Assembly: GCF_051020955.1 (NCBI RefSeq) | Contig: NW_027476199.1 | Span: 434,001-498,000 of the forward strand | Reading direction: 5' to 3' | Source: Megalopta genalis | Lineage: Eukaryota > Arthropoda > Insecta > Hymenoptera > Halictidae | Length of the DNA stretch: 64,000 bases | Shown: positions 1 to 13,913 of the stretch, piece after piece | Position numbering within the stretch: the first letter of the stretch is position 1 | Layout of the letters: every line of letters starts with the position of its first letter | Position numbers and translations under genes: made by a program | The notes under the pieces: generated by a model | Databases searched by the model: none | What the model saw: the letters and a program-made list of their open reading frames with translations, nothing else | Told to the model about the DNA's origin: nothing

Positions 1-290
1 AATCATGTCTTTCGTTTGGATTTGAAACTAACTCGATAGTTTCGGCTGCATATGAAGCTAAATCATGTATAACACAAGTATTTGAAGCTAAAGCATTTGA
101 TTCGCATGGATTTGAAGCTAAGCCTTCTACTTCGCATTGATTTGAAGCTAAATCATGTGTTTCTCTTGGATTTGAAGCTAACTCGTTTGTTCCACCTGCA
201 CTTCAAGCTATATCATGTATATCACAATTATTTGAAGCTAAACCATTTGTTTAGCATGGTTTCGAAAATAAGCATTCTATTTCGCATTGA

Positions 291-440
291 TTTGAAGCTA
301 AATCATGTGTTTCGCATGGATTTGAAGCTAACTCGTTTGTTTCACCTGCATTTGAAGCTATATCATGTATATCACAATTATTTGAAGCTAAACCATTTGT
401 TTCGCATGGATTCGAAGATAAGCATTCTACTTCGCATTGA
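291..440 (+). repeat. Example of the family-A 150-bp higher-order repeat (M1-M5)
   Basis: This is a clean example of the five-monomer unit. M1 (291-320) continues after the core with AATCATGTGT and ends TTCGCATGGA. M2 (321-350) has ACTCGTTTGT and ends TTCACCTGCA. M3 (351-380) has TATCATGTAT and ends ATCACAATTA (more often ATCACAAGTA). M4 (381-410) has AACCATTTGT. M5 (411-440) has the altered core TTCGAAGATA, then AGCATTCTAC, and ends TTCGCATTGA. The order M1-M2-M3-M4-M5 then repeats every 150 bp with few exceptions. Within 1-8,990, monomer starts stay at position 21 modulo 30, which shows how few indels this part carries. Confidence 0.93.
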
Positions 441-649
441 TTTGAAGCTAAATCATGTTTTTCGCATGGATTTGAAGCTAACTCGTTCATTTCGCCAGCA
501 TTTTAAGCTAAATCATTTATATCACAAGTATTTGAAGCTAAACAATTTGTTTCGCATGGATTCGAGGATAAGCCTTCTACTTCGCATGTAATTGAAGCTA
601 AATCATGTGTTTCGTTTGGACTTGAAACTAACACGATTGTTTCGGCTGC

Positions 650-1960
650 TTATGAAGCTAAATCATGTATAACACAAGTATTTGAAGCTAAACCATTTGA
701 TTCGTTTGGACTTGAAGCTAAGCCTTCTACTTCGCATGAATTTGAAGCTAAATCATGTGATTCGCGTGGATTTGAAACTAACTCGAATGTTGCGGCTGCA
801 TATGAAGCTAACTCATGTATAACACAAGTATTTGAACCTAAAGCATTTGATTCGCATGGATTTGAAGCTAAGCCTTCGACTTCGTATTGATTTGAAGCTA
901 AATCATGTGTTTCGCATGGATTTGAAGCTAACTCGTTTGTTTCACCTGCATTTGAAGCTATGTCATGTATATCACAAATATTTGAAGCTAAACCATTTGT
1001 TTCGCATGGTTTCGAAAATAAGCATTCTATTTCGCAATGATTTGAAGCTAAATCATGTGTCTCGCATGGATTTGAAGCTAACTCGTTTGTTTCACCTGCA
1101 TTTGTAGCTATATCATGTATATCGCAAGTATTTGAAGCTAAACCATTTGTTTCGCATGGATTCGAAGATAAGCATTCTATTTCGCATTGATTTGAAGCTA
1201 AATCATGTGTTTCGCATGGATTTGAAGCTATATCATGTATATCACAAGTATTTGAAGCTAAACCATTTGTTTCGCATGGTTTCGAAAATAAGCATTCTAT
1301 TTCGCATTGATTTGAAGCTAAATCATGTGTCTCGCATGGATTTGAAGCTAACTCGTTCATTTCGCCTGCATTTGAAGCTAAATCATTTATATCACAATTA
1401 TTTGATGCTAAACCATTTGTTTCGCATGGATTCGAGGAAAAGCCTTCTACTTCGCATGCAATTGAAGCTAAATCATGTGTTTCGTTTGGATTTGAAACTA
1501 ACTCGAATGTTGCGGCTGCATATGAAGCTAACTCATGTATAACACAAGTATTTGAACCTAAAGCATTTGATTCGCATGGATTTGAAGCTAAGCCTTCGAC
1601 TTCGCATTGATTTGAAGCTAAATCATGTGTTTCGCATGGATTTGAAGCTAACTCGTTTGTTTCACCTGCATTTGAAGCTATGTCATGTATATCACAAATA
1701 TTTGAAGCTAAACCATTTGTTTCGCATGGTTTCGAAAATAAGCATTCTATTTCGCATTGATTTGAAGCTAAATCATGTGTCTCGCATGGATTTGAAGCTA
1801 ACTCGTTTGTTTCACCTGCATTTGAAGCTATATCATGTATATCACAATTATTTGAAGCTAAACCATTTGTTTCGCATGGATTCGAAGATAAGCAATCTAC
1901 TTCGCATTGATTTGAAGCTAAATCATGTTTTTCGCATGGATTTGAAGCTAACTCGTTCAT
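650..1960 (-). other. Longest minus-strand open frame (436 codons); repeat-derived
   Basis: The frame reads decapeptides such as LASNPCETHD, LASNQCEVEG, LASNTCDIHD and LASNAGETNE, acidic and Ser/Asn-rich with about one Cys per ten residues. This frame has no stop in the consensus of any of the five monomer classes, so its length is expected. It begins at a chance ATG in an M2 variant, just after a stop-bearing monomer (TTTTAAGCTA at 1,971), and ends in another variant. The same pattern recurs across the whole window in pieces of 70-330 codons that are cut by amplified stop variants. I see no promoter or other gene context. Confidence 0.6.
1191..1310 (+). repeat. Four-monomer (120-bp) HOR variant lacking M2
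   Basis: M1 at 1,191 is followed directly by M3 at 1,221, so the M2 monomer is absent and the unit is 120 bp long. The closely related segment at about 2,661-2,810 keeps M2, which shows a deletion here rather than an ancestral form. Loss of exactly one monomer without changing the 30-bp phase fits unequal exchange or slippage between neighbouring monomers. Confidence 0.8.
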
Positions 1961-4900
1961 TTCGCCAGCATTTTAAGCTAAATCATTTATATCACAAGTA
2001 TTTGAAGCTAAACCATTTGTTTCGCATGGATTCGAGGATAAGCCTTCTACTTCGCATGCAATTGTAGCTAAATCATGTGTTTCGTTTGGACTTGAAACTA
2101 ACACGATTGTTTCGGCTGCTTATGAAGCTAAATCATGTATAACACAAGTATTTGAAGCTGAACCATTTGATTCGTTTGGACTTGAAGCTAAGCCTTCTAC
2201 TTCGCATGAATTTGAAGCTAAATCATGTGATTCGCGTGGATTTGAAACTAACTCGAATGTTGCGGCTGCATATGAAGCTAACTCATGTATAACACAAGTA
2301 TTTGAACCTAAAGCATTTGATTCGCATGGATTTGAAGCTAAGCCTTCGACTTCGCATTGATTTGAAGCTAAATCATGTGTTTCGCATGGATTTGAAGCTA
2401 ACTCGTTTGTTTCACCTGCATTTGAAGCTATGTCATGTATATCACAAATATTTGAAGCTAAACCATTTGTTTCGCATGGTTTCGAAAATAAGCATTCTAT
2501 TTCGCATTGATTTGAAGCTAAATCATGTGTCTCGCATGGATTTGAAGCTAACTCGTTTGTTTCACCTGCATTTGTAGCTATATCATGTATATCGCAAGTA
2601 TTTGAAGCTAAACCATTTGTTTCGCATGGATTCGAAGATAAGCATTCTATTTCGCATTGATTTGAAGCTAAATCATGTGTTTCGCATGGATTTGAAGCTA
2701 ACTCGTTTGTTTCACCTGCATTTGAAGCTATATCATGTATATCACAAGTATTTGAAGCTAAACCATTTGTTTCGCATGGTTTCGAAAATAAGCATTCTAT
2801 TTCGCATTGATTTGAAGCTAAATCATGTGTCTCGCATGGATTTGAAGCTAACTCGTTCATTTCGCCTGCATTTGAAGCTAAATCATTTATATCACAATTA
2901 TTTGATGCTAAACCATTTGTTTCGCATGGATTCGAGGAAAAGCCTTCTACTTCGCATGCAATTGAAGCTAAATCATGTGTTTCGTTTGGATTTGAAACTA
3001 ACTCGATAGTTTCGGCTGCATATGAAGCTAAATCATGTATAACACAAGTATTTGAAGCTAAAGCATTTGATTCGCATGGATTTGAAGCTAAGCCTTCTAC
3101 TTCGCATTGATTTGAAGCTAAATCATGTGTTTCTCTTGGATTTGAAGCTAACTCGTTTGTTCCACCTGCATTTCAAGCTATATCATGTATATCACAATTA
3201 TTTGAAGCTAAACCATTTGTTTAGCATGGTTTCGAAAATAAGCATTCTATTTCGCATTGATTTGAAGCTAAATCATGTGTCTCGCATGGATTTGAAGCTA
3301 ACTCGTTTGTTTCACCTGCATTTGAAGCTATATCATGTATATCACAATTATTTGAAGCTAAACCATTTGTTTCGCATGGATTCGAAGATAAGCAATCTAC
3401 TTCGCATTGATTTGAAGCTAAATCATGTTTTTCGCATGGATTTGAAGCTAACTCGTTCATTTCGCCAGCATTTTAAGCTAAATCATTTATATCACAAGTA
3501 TTTGAAGCTAAACCATTTGTTTCGCATGGATTCGAGGATAAGCCTTCTACTTCGCATGCAATTGAAGCTAAATCATGTGTTTCGTTTGGACTTGAAACTA
3601 ACACGATTGTTTCGGCTGCTTGAGAAGCTAAATCATGTATAACACAAGTATTTGAAGCTAAACCATTTGATTCGTTTGGACTTGAAGCTAAGCCTTCTAC
3701 TTCGCATGAATTTGAAGCTAAATCATGTGATTCGCGTGGATTTGAAACTAACTCGAATGTTGCGACTGCATATGAAGCTAACTCATGTATAACACAAGTA
3801 TTTGAACCTAAAGCATTTGATTCGCATGGATTTGAAGCTAAGCCTTCGACTTCGCATTGATTTGAAGCTAAATCATGTGTTTCGCATGGATTTGAAGCTA
3901 ACTCGTTTGTTTCACCTGCATTTGAAGCTATGTCATGTATATCACAAATATTTGAAGCTAAACCATTTGTTTCGCATGGTTTCGAAAATAAGCATTCTAT
4001 TTCGCATTGATTTGAAGCTAAATCATGTGTCTCGCATGGATTTGAAGCTAACTCGTTTGTTTCACCTGCATTTGAAGCTATATCATGTATATCACAATTA
4101 TTTGAAGCTAAACCATTTGTTTCGCATGGATTCGAAGATAAGCAATCTACTTCGCATTGATTTGAAGCTAAATCATGTTTTTCGCATGGATTTGAAGCAA
4201 ACTCGTTCATTTCGCCAGCATTTTAAGCTAAATCATTTATATCACAAGTATTTGAAGCTAAACCATTTGTTTCGCATGGATTCGAGGATAAGCCTTCTAC
4301 TTCGCATGCAATTGAAGCTAAATCATGTGTTTCGTTTGGACTTGAAACTAACACGATTGTTTCGGCTGCTTATGAAGCTAAATCATGTATAACACAAGTA
4401 TTTGAAGCTAAACCATTTGATTCGTTTGGACTTGAAGCTAAGCCTTCTACTTCGCATGAATTTGAAGCTAAATCATGTGATTCGCGTGGATTTGAAACTA
4501 ACTCGAATGTTGCGGCTGCATGTGAAGCTAACTCATGTATAACACAAGTATTTGAACCTAAAGCATTTGATTCGCATGGATTTGAAGCTAAGCCTTCGAC
4601 TTCGCATTGATTTGAAGCTAAATCATGTGTTTCGCATGGATTTGAAGCTAACTCGTTTGTTTCACCTGCATTTGAAGCTATGTCATGTATATCACAAATA
4701 TTTGAAGCTAAACCATTTGTTTCGCATGGTTTCGAAAATAAGCATTCTATTTCGCATTGATTTGAAGCTAAATCATGTGTCTCGCATGGATTTGAAGCTA
4801 ACTCGTTTGTTTCACCTGCATTTGTAGCTATATCATGTATATCGCAAGTATTTGAAGCTAAACCATTTGTTTCGCATGGATTCGAAGATAAGCATTCTAT

Positions 4901-7900
4901 TTCGCATTGATTTGAAGCAAAATCATGTGTTTCGCATGGATTTGAAGCTAACTCGTTTGTTTCACCTGCATTTGAAGCTATATCATGTATATCACAAGTA
5001 TTTGAAGCTAAACCATTTGTTTCGCATGGTTTCGAAAATATGCATTCTATTTCGCATTGATTTGAAGCTAAATCATGTGTCTCGCATGGATTTGAAGCTA
5101 ACTCGTTCATTTCGCCTGCATTTGAAGCTAAATCATTTATATCACAATTATTTGATGCTAAACCATTTGTTTCGCATGGATTCGAGGATAAGCCTTCTAC
5201 TTCGCATGCAATTGAAGCTAAATCATGTGTTTCGTTTGGATTTGAAACTAACTCGATAGTTTCGGCTGCTTATGAAGCTAAATCATGTATAACACAAGTA
5301 TTTGAAGCTAAACCATTTGATTCGTTTGGACTTGAAGCTAAGCCTTCTACTTCGCATGAATTTGAAGCTAAATCATGTGATTCGCGTGGATTTGAAACTA
5401 ACTCGAATGTTGCGGCTGCATATGAAGCTAACTCATGTATAACACAAGTATTTGAACCTAAAGCATTTGATTCGCATGGATTTGAAGCTAAGCCTTCGAC
5501 TTCGCATTGATTTGAAGCTAAATCATGTGTTTCGCATGGATTTGAAGATAACTCGTTTGTTTCGCCTGCATTTGAAGCTATATCATGTATATCACAAATA
5601 TTTGAAGCTAAACCATTTGTTTCGCATGGTTTCGAAAATAAGCATTCTATTTCGCATTGATTTGAAGCTAAATCATGTGTCTCGCATGGATTTGAAGCTA
5701 ACTCGTTTGTTTCACCTGCATTTGTAGCTATATCATGTATATCGCAAGTATTTGAAGCTAAATCATTTATTTCGCATGGATTCGAAGATAAGCATTCTAC
5801 TTCGCATGCAATTGAAGCTAAATCATGTGTTTCGTTTGGACTTGAAACTAACACGATTGTTTCGGCTGCTTATGAAGCTAAATCATGTATAACACAAGTA
5901 TTTGAAGCTAAACCATTTGATTCGTTTGGACTTGAAGCTAAGCCTTCTACTTCGCATGAATTTGATGCTAAATCATGTGATTCGCGTGGATTTGAAACTA
6001 ACTCGAATGTTGCGGCTGCATATGAAGCTAACTCATGTATAACACAAGTATTTGAACCTAAAGCATTTGATTCGCATGGATTTGAAGCTAAGCCTTCGAC
6101 TTCGCATTGATTTGAAGCTAAATCATGTGTTTCGCATGGATTTGAAGATAACTCGTTTGTTTCGCCTGCATTTGAAGCTAAATCATTTATATCACAAGTA
6201 TTTGAAGCTAAACCATTTGATTCGCATGGATTCGAAGATAAGACTTCTACTTCGCATGAATTTGAAGCTAAATCATGTGTTTCTCTTGGATTTTAAGCTA
6301 ACTCGTTTGTTCCACCTGCATTTCAAGCTATATCATGTATATCACAATTATTTGAAGCTAAACCATTTGTTTAGCATGGTTTCGAAAATAAGCATTCTAT
6401 TTCGCATTGATTTGAAGCTAAATCATGTGTTTCGCATGGATTTGAAGCTAACTCGTTTGTTTCACCTGCATTTGAAGCTATATCATGTATATCACAATTA
6501 TTTGAAGCTAAACCATTTGTTTCGCATGGATTCGAAGATAAGCATTCTACTTCGCATTGATTTGAAGCTAAATCATGTTTTTCGCATGGATTTGAAGCTA
6601 ACTCGTTCATTTCGCCAGCATTTTAAGCTAAATCATTTATATCACAAGTATTTGAAGCTAAACCATTTGTTTCGCATGGATTCGAGGATAAGCCTTCTAC
6701 TTCGCATGCAATTGAAGCTAAATCATGTGTTTCGTTTGGACTTGAAACTAACACGATTGTTTCGGCTGCTTATGAAGCTAAATCATGTATAACACAAGTA
6801 TTTGAAGCTAAACCATTTGATTCGTTTGGACTTGAAGCTAAGCCTTCTACTTCGCATGAATTTGAAGCTAAATCATGTGATTCGCGTGGATTTAAAACTA
6901 ACTCGAATGTTGCGGCTGCATATGAAGCTAACTCATGTATAACACAAGTATTTGAACCTAAAGCATTTGATTCGCATGGATTTGAAGCTAAGCCTTCGAC
7001 TTCGCATTGATTTGAATCTAAATCATGTGTTTCGCATGGATTTGAAGATAACTCGTTTGTTTCACCTGCATTTGAAGCTATATCATGTATATCACAAATA
7101 TTTGAAGCTAAACCATTTGTTTCGCATGGTTTCGAAAATAAGCATTCTATTTCGCATTGATTTGAAGCTAAATCATGTGTCTCGCATGGATTTGAAGCTA
7201 ACTCGTTTGTTTCACCTGCATTTGTAGCTATATCATGTATATCGCAAGTATTTGAAGCTAAATCATTTATTTCGCATGGATTCGAAGATAAGCATTCTAT
7301 TTCGCATTGATTTGAAGCTAAATCATGTGTCTCGCATGGATTTGAAGCTAACTCGTTTGTTTCACCTGCATTTGTAGCTATATCATGTATATCGCAAGTA
7401 TTTGAAGCTAAATCATTTATTTCGCATGGGTTCGAAGATAAGCATTCTACTTCGCATTGATTTGAAGCTATATCATGTGTTTCGCGTGGATTTGAAGCTA
7501 AGTCGTTCATTTCGCCTGCATTTGAAGCTAAATCATTTATATCACAAGTATTTGAACCTAAAGCATTTGATTCGCATGGATTTGAAGCTAAGCCTTCGAC
7601 TTCGCATTGATTTGAAGCTAAATCATGTGTCTCGCATGGATTTGAAGCTAACTCGTTTATTTCACCTGCATTTGTAGCTATATCATGTATATCGCAAGTA
7701 TTTGAAGCTAAACCATTTATTTCGCATGGATTCGAAGATAAGCATTCTACTTCGCATTGATTTGAAGCTATATCATGTGTTTCGCGTGGATTTGAAGCTA
7801 ACTCGTTTGTTTCGCCTGCATTTGAAGCTAAATCATTTATATCACAAGTATTTGAAGCTAAACCATTTGATTCGCATGGATTCGAAGATAAGCCTTCTAC

Positions 7901-10679
7901 TTCGCGTGAATTTGAAGCTAAATCATGTGTTTCTCTTGGATTTGAAGCTAACTCGTTTGTTCCACCTGCATTTCAAGCTATATCATGTATATCACAATTA
8001 TTTGAAGCTAAACCATTTGTTTCGCATGGTTTCGAAAATAAGCATTCTATTTCGCATTGATTTGAAGCTAAATGATGTGTTTCGCGTGGATTTGAAGCTA
8101 ACACGTCTGTTTCACATGCAGTTCAAGCTAAATCATGTATATCACAAATATTTAAAGCTGTACCATTTGTTTCGCATGGATACGAAGATAAGCATTCTAT
8201 TTCGCATTGATTTGAAGCTAAATCATGTGTTTCGCATTGATTTGAAGCTAACTCGTTTGTTTCACCTGCATTTGAAGCTATATCATGTATATCACAAATA
8301 TTTGAAGCTAAACCATTTGTTTCGCATGGTTTCGAAAATAAGCATTCTATTTCGCATTGATTTGAAGCTAAATCATGTGTCTCGCATGGATTTGAAGCTA
8401 ACTCGTTTGTTTCACCTGCATTTGTAGCTATATCATGTATATCGCAAGTATTTGAAGCTAAACCATTTATTTCGCATGGATTCGAAGATAAGCATTCTAC
8501 TTCGCATTAATTTGAAGCTAAATCATGTGTTTCGCGTGGATTTGAAGCTAAGTCGTTCATTTCGCCTGCATTTGAAGCTAAATCATTTATATCACAAGTA
8601 TTTGAAGCTAAACCATATCTTTCTCATGGATTTGAATCTAAGCCTTCCACTTAGCATTGATTTGAAGCTAAATCATGTGTTTCGCATGGATTTGAAGCTA
8701 ACTCGTTTGTTTCGCCTGCATTTGAAGCTAAATCATTTATATCACAAGTATTTGAAGCTAAACCATTTGATTCGCATGGATTCGAAGATAAGCCTTCTAC
8801 TTCGCATTGATTTGAAGCTAAATCATGTGATTCGCGTGGATTTGAAACTAACTCGAATGTTGCGGCTGCATATGAAGCTAACTCATGTATAACACAAGTA
8901 TTTGAACCTAAAGCATTTGATTCGCATGGATTTGAAGCTAAGCCTTCGACTTCGCATTGATTTGAATCTAAATCATGTGTTTCGCATGGATTTGAAGATA
9001 AGCTCGTTTGTTTCACCTGCATTTGAAGCTATATCATGTATATCACAAATATTTGAAGCTAAACCATTTGTTTCGCATGGTTTCGAAAATAAGCATTCTA
9101 TTTCGCATTGATTTGAAGCTAAATCATGTGTCTCGCATGGATTTGAAGCTAACTCGTTTGTTTCACCTGCATTTGTAGCTATATCATGTATATCGCAAGT
9201 ATTTGAAGCTAAATCATTTATTTCGCATGGATTCGAAGATGAGCCTTCTACTTGGCATGAATTTGAAGCTAAATCATGTCTTTCGTTTGGATTTGAAACT
9301 AACTCGATAGTTTCGGCTGCATATGAAGCTAAATCATGTATAACACAAGTATTTGAAGCTAAAGCATTTGATTCGCATGGATTTGAAGCTAAGCCTTCTA
9401 CTTCGCATTGATTTGAAGCTAAATCATGTGTTTCTCTTGGATTTGAAGCTAACTCGTTTGTTCCACCTGCATTTCAAGCTATATCATGTATATCACAATT
9501 ATTTGAAGCTAAACCATTTGTTTAGCATGGTTTCGAAAATAAGCATTCTATTTCGCATTGATTTGAAGCTAAATCATGTGTTTCGCATGGATTTGAAGCT
9601 AAATCATGTGTTTCGCGTGGATTTGAAGCTAAGTCGTTCATTTCGCCTGCATTTGAAGCTAAATCATTTATATCACAAGTATTTGAAGCTAAACCATATC
9701 TTTCTCATGGATTTGAATCTAAGCCTTCCACCTAGCATTGTTTTGAAGCTAAATCATGTGTTTCGCATGGATTTGAAGCTAACTCGTTTGTTTCGCCTGC
9801 ATTTGAAGCTAAATCATTTATATCACAAGTATTTGAAGCTAAACCATTTGATTCGCATGGATTCGAAGATAAGCCTTCTACTTCGCATTGATTTGAAGCT
9901 AAATCATGTGTCTCGCATGGATTTGAAGCTAACTCGTTCATTTCGCCTGCATTTGAAGCTAAATCATTTATATCACAATTATTTGATGCTAAACCATTTG
10001 TTTCGCATGGATTCGAGGATAAGCTTTCTACTTCGCATGCAATTGAAGCTAAATCGTGTGTTTCGTTTGGACTTGATAGTAACACGATTGTTTCGGCTGC
10101 TTATGAAGCTAAATCATGTATAACACAAGTATTTGAAGCTAAACCATTTGATTCGTTTGGACTTGAAGCTAAGCCTTCTACTTCGCATGAATTTGAAGCT
10201 AAATCATGTGATTCGCGTGGATTTGAAACTAACTCGAATGTTGCGGCTGCATATGAAGCTAACTCATGTATAACACAAGTATTTGAACCTAAAGCATTTG
10301 GTTCGCATGGATTTGAAGCTAAGCCTTCGACTTCGCATTGATTTGAATCTAAATCATGTGTTTCGCATGGATTTGAAGATAACTCGTTTGTTTCACCTGC
10401 ATTTGAAGCTATATCATGTATATCACAAATATTTGATGCTAAACCATTTGTTTCGCATGGTTTCGAAAATAAGCATTCTATTTCGCATTGATTTGAAACT
10501 AAATCATGTGTCTCGCATGGATTTGAAGCTAACTCGTTTGTTTCACCTGCATTTGTAGCTATATCATGTATATCGCAAGTATTTGAAGCTAAATCATTTA
10601 TTTCGCATGGATTCGAAGATAAGCATTCTACTTCGCATGCAATTGAAGCTAAATCATGTGTTTCGTTTGGACTTGAAAC

Positions 10680-11604
10680 TAACTCGATAGTTTCGGCTTC
10701 ATATGAAGCTAAATCATGTATAACACAAGTATTTGAAGCTAAAGCATTTGATTCGCATGGATTTGAAGCTAAGCCTTCTACTTCGCATTGATTTGAAGCT
10801 AAATCATGTGTTTCTCTTGGATTTGAAGCTAACTCGTTTGTTCCACCTGCATTTCAAGCTATATCATGTATATCACAATTATTTGAAGCTAAACCATTTG
10901 TTTAGCATGGTTTCGAAAATAAGCATTCTATTTCGCATTGATTTGAAGCTAAATCATGTGTTTCGCATGGATTTGAAGCTAACTCGTTTGTTTCACCTGC
11001 ATTTGAAGCTATATCATGTATATCACAATTATTTGAAGCTAAACCATTTGTTTCGCATGGATTCGAAGATAAGCATTCTACTTCGCATTGATTTGAAGCT
11101 AAATAATGTTTTTCGCATGGATTTGAAGCTAACTCGTTCATTTCGTCAGCATTTTAAGCTAAATCATTTATATCACAAGTATTTGAAGCTAAACCATTTG
11201 TTTCGCATGGATTCGAGGATAAGCCTTCTACTTCGCATGCAATTGAAGCTAAATTTTGTGTTTCGTTTGGACTTGAAACTAATACGATTGTTTCGGCTGC
11301 TTATGAAGCTAAATCATGTATAACACAAGTATTTGAAGCTAAACCATTTGATTCGTTTGGACTTGAAGCTAAGCCTTCTACTTCGCATGAATTTGAAGCT
11401 AAATCATGTGATTCGCGTGGATTTAAAACTAACTCGAATGTTGCGGCTGCATATGAAGCTAACTCATGTATAACACAAGTATTTGAACCTAAAGCATTTG
11501 ATTCGCATGGATTTGAAGCTAAGCCTTCGACTTCGCATTGATTTGAAGCTAAATCATGTGTTTCGCATGGATTTGAAGCTAACTCGTTTGTTTCACCTGC
11601 ATTT
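10680..11604 (+). repeat. Left partner of a duplication offset by about 6.1 kb
   Basis: This segment matches 16,798-17,720 at an offset of 6,118 bp. Shared unusual marks include AAATAATGTTTTTCGC (11,101 and about 17,218) and TTCGTCAGCATTTTAAGC (about 11,142 and 17,260). It lies directly upstream of the 2,309-bp copy 1, and its partner lies directly upstream of the third relative. So a longer ancestral segment, at least 2.9 kb, was copied before or together with the 2,309-bp duplication. Confidence 0.75.
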
Positions 11605-13913
11605 GAAGCTATGTCATGTATATCACAAATATTTGAAGCTAAACCATTTGTTTCGCATGGTTTCGAAAATAAGCATTCTAGTTCGCATTGATTTGAAGCT
11701 AAATCATGTGTCTCGCATGGATTTGAAGCTAACTCGTTTGTTTCACCTGCATTTGTAGCTATATCATGTATATCGCAAGTATTTGAAGCTAAACCATTTA
11801 TTTCGCATGGATTCGAAGATAAGCATTCTACTTCGCATTGATTTGAAGCTATATCATGTGTTTCGCGTGGATTTGAAGCTAACTCGTTTGTTTTGCCTGC
11901 ATTTGAAGCTGGATCATGTATATCACAAGTATTTGAAGCTAAACCATTTGATTCGCATCGATTTGAAGCTAAGCCTTCTACTTCGCATTAATTTGAAGCT
12001 AAATCATGTGTTTCGTTTGGACTTGAAACTAACTCGATTGTTTCGGCTGCTTATGAAGCTAAATCATGTATAACACAAGTATTTGAAGCTAAATCATTTG
12101 ATTCGCATCGATTTGAAGCTAAGCCTTCTACTTCGCATTGATTTGAAGCTAAATCATGTGTTTCTCTTGGATTTGAAGCTAACTCGTTTGTTTCACCTGC
12201 ATTTGAAGCTATATCATGTATATCACAAGTATTTGAAGCTAAACCATTTATTTCGCATGGATTCGAAGATAAGCATTCTACTTCGCATTGATTTGAAGCT
12301 AAATCAGGTGTTTCTCCTGGATTTGAAGCTAACTCGTTAGTTTCACCTGCATTTGAAGCTATATCATGTATATCACAAGTATTTGAAGCTTAACCATTTG
12401 TTTCGCATGGATTCGAAGATAAGCATTCTACTTCGCATTGATTTGAAGCTAAATCATGTTTTTCGCATGGATTTGAAGCTAAATCATGTGTTTCGCATGG
12501 ATTTGAAGCTAACACGTTTGTTTCGCATGCAGTTGAAGTTAATTCATGTATAAAACAAGAATTTGAAGCTAAACTACTTGTTTCGCAAGGATTTAGAGCT
12601 AAACAATGTGTTTCGAATGAATTTGAAGATAAATCATGTGTTTCGCATGGATTTGAAGCTAATCCTTCCACTTCGCATTGATTTGAAGCAAAATCATGTC
12701 TTTGGCTTGGATTTGAAGCTATCACGTTTGGTTCGCATGCAGTTGAAACTAAATCATGTATATCACTAGTATTTGAAGCTAAAGCATTTGATCGCAAGGA
12801 TTTGAAGCCTAGCCTTCAACTTCGCATTGATTTGAAGCTACATCATGTGTTTCGCTTGGATTTGAAGCTAACACGTCTGTTTCACATGCATTTGAAGCTA
12901 AATCATGTATATCACAAATATTTGAAGCTAAACCATTTATTTCGCATGGATTCGAAGATAAGCATTCTACTTCGCATTGATTTGAAGCTATATCATGTGT
13001 TTCGCGTGGATTTTAAGCTAACTCGTTTGTTTCGCCTGCATTTGAAGCTAAATCATTTATATCACAAGTATTTGAAGCTAAACCATTTGATTCGCATGGA
13101 TTCGAAGATAAGCCTTCTACTTCGCATGAATTTGAAGCTAAATCATGTCTTTCGTTTGGATTTGAAACTAACTCGATAGTTTCGGCTGTATATGAAGCTA
13201 AATCATGTATAACACAAGTATTTGAAGCTAAAGCATTTGATTCGCATGGATTTGAAGATAAGCCTTCTACTTCGCATTGATTTGAAGCTAAATCATGTGT
13301 TTCTCTTGGATTTGAAGCTAACTCGTTTGTTCCACCTGCATTTGAAGCTATATCATGTATATCACAAGTATTTGAAGCTAAACCATTTGTTTCGCATGGT
13401 TTCGAAAATAAGCTTTCTATTTCGCATTGATTTGAAGCTAAATCATGTGTTTCGCTTGGATTTGAAGCTAACTCGTTCATTTCGCCTGCATTTGCAGCTA
13501 AATCATTTATATCACAATTATTTGATGCTAAACCATTTGTTTCGCATGGATTCGAGGATAAGCCTTCTACTTCGCATGCAATTGAAGCTAAATCATGTGT
13601 TTTGTTTGGACTTGAAACTAACACGATTGTTTCGGCTGCTTATGAAGCTAAATCATGTATAACACAAGTATTTGAAGCTAAACCATTTGATTCGTTTGGA
13701 CTTGAAGCTAAGCCTTCTACTTCGCATGAATTTGAAGCTAAATCATGTGATTCGCGTGGATTTGAAACTAACTCGAATGTTGCGGCTGCATATGAAGCTA
13801 ACTCATGTATAACACAAGTATTTGAACCTAAAGCATTTGATTCGCATGGATTTGAAGCTAAATCATGTGTTTCGCATGGATTTGAAGATAACTCGTTTGT
13901 TTCACCTGCATTT
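11605..13913 (+). repeat. 2,309-bp segmental repeat, copy 1
   Basis: This segment and the next (13,914-16,222) are tandem copies offset by 2,309 bp. They share rare marks in the same order: CTAGTTCGC in M5, GCATCGATTT monomers, CAGGTGTTTCTCCTGG in M1, GAAGCTTAACC at the start of an M4, two consecutive M1 units near 12,450-12,510, a run with CAAGGATTTAGAGC, and GATCGCAAGG with one base deleted. I saw almost no differences between the copies by eye. Because 2,309 is not a multiple of 30 (77 x 30 minus 1), the copy carries its single-base deletion with it. Edges are approximate, since flanking monomers are also similar. Confidence 0.85.

Larger units (their letters stand above)
591..8960 (+). 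repeat. Second-order modules of about 600-900 bp built from 150-bp units
   Basis: Marked M1 variants return at multiples of 150 bp. The variant containing GATTCGCGTGG occurs at about 741, 2,211, 3,711, 4,461, 5,361, 5,961 and 6,861, usually just after a 150-bp unit carrying TTCGTTTGGACTTGAAACT. It is followed by a fixed succession of M1 forms (TTCGCATGG, CTCGCATGG, then TTTTTCGCATGG). Spacings of 600, 750, 900 and 1,500 bp show that blocks of four to ten HORs have been duplicated as units. The module length is not fixed, so this is a third, looser level of organisation. Such patterns are expected from repeated unequal exchange in register. Confidence 0.8.
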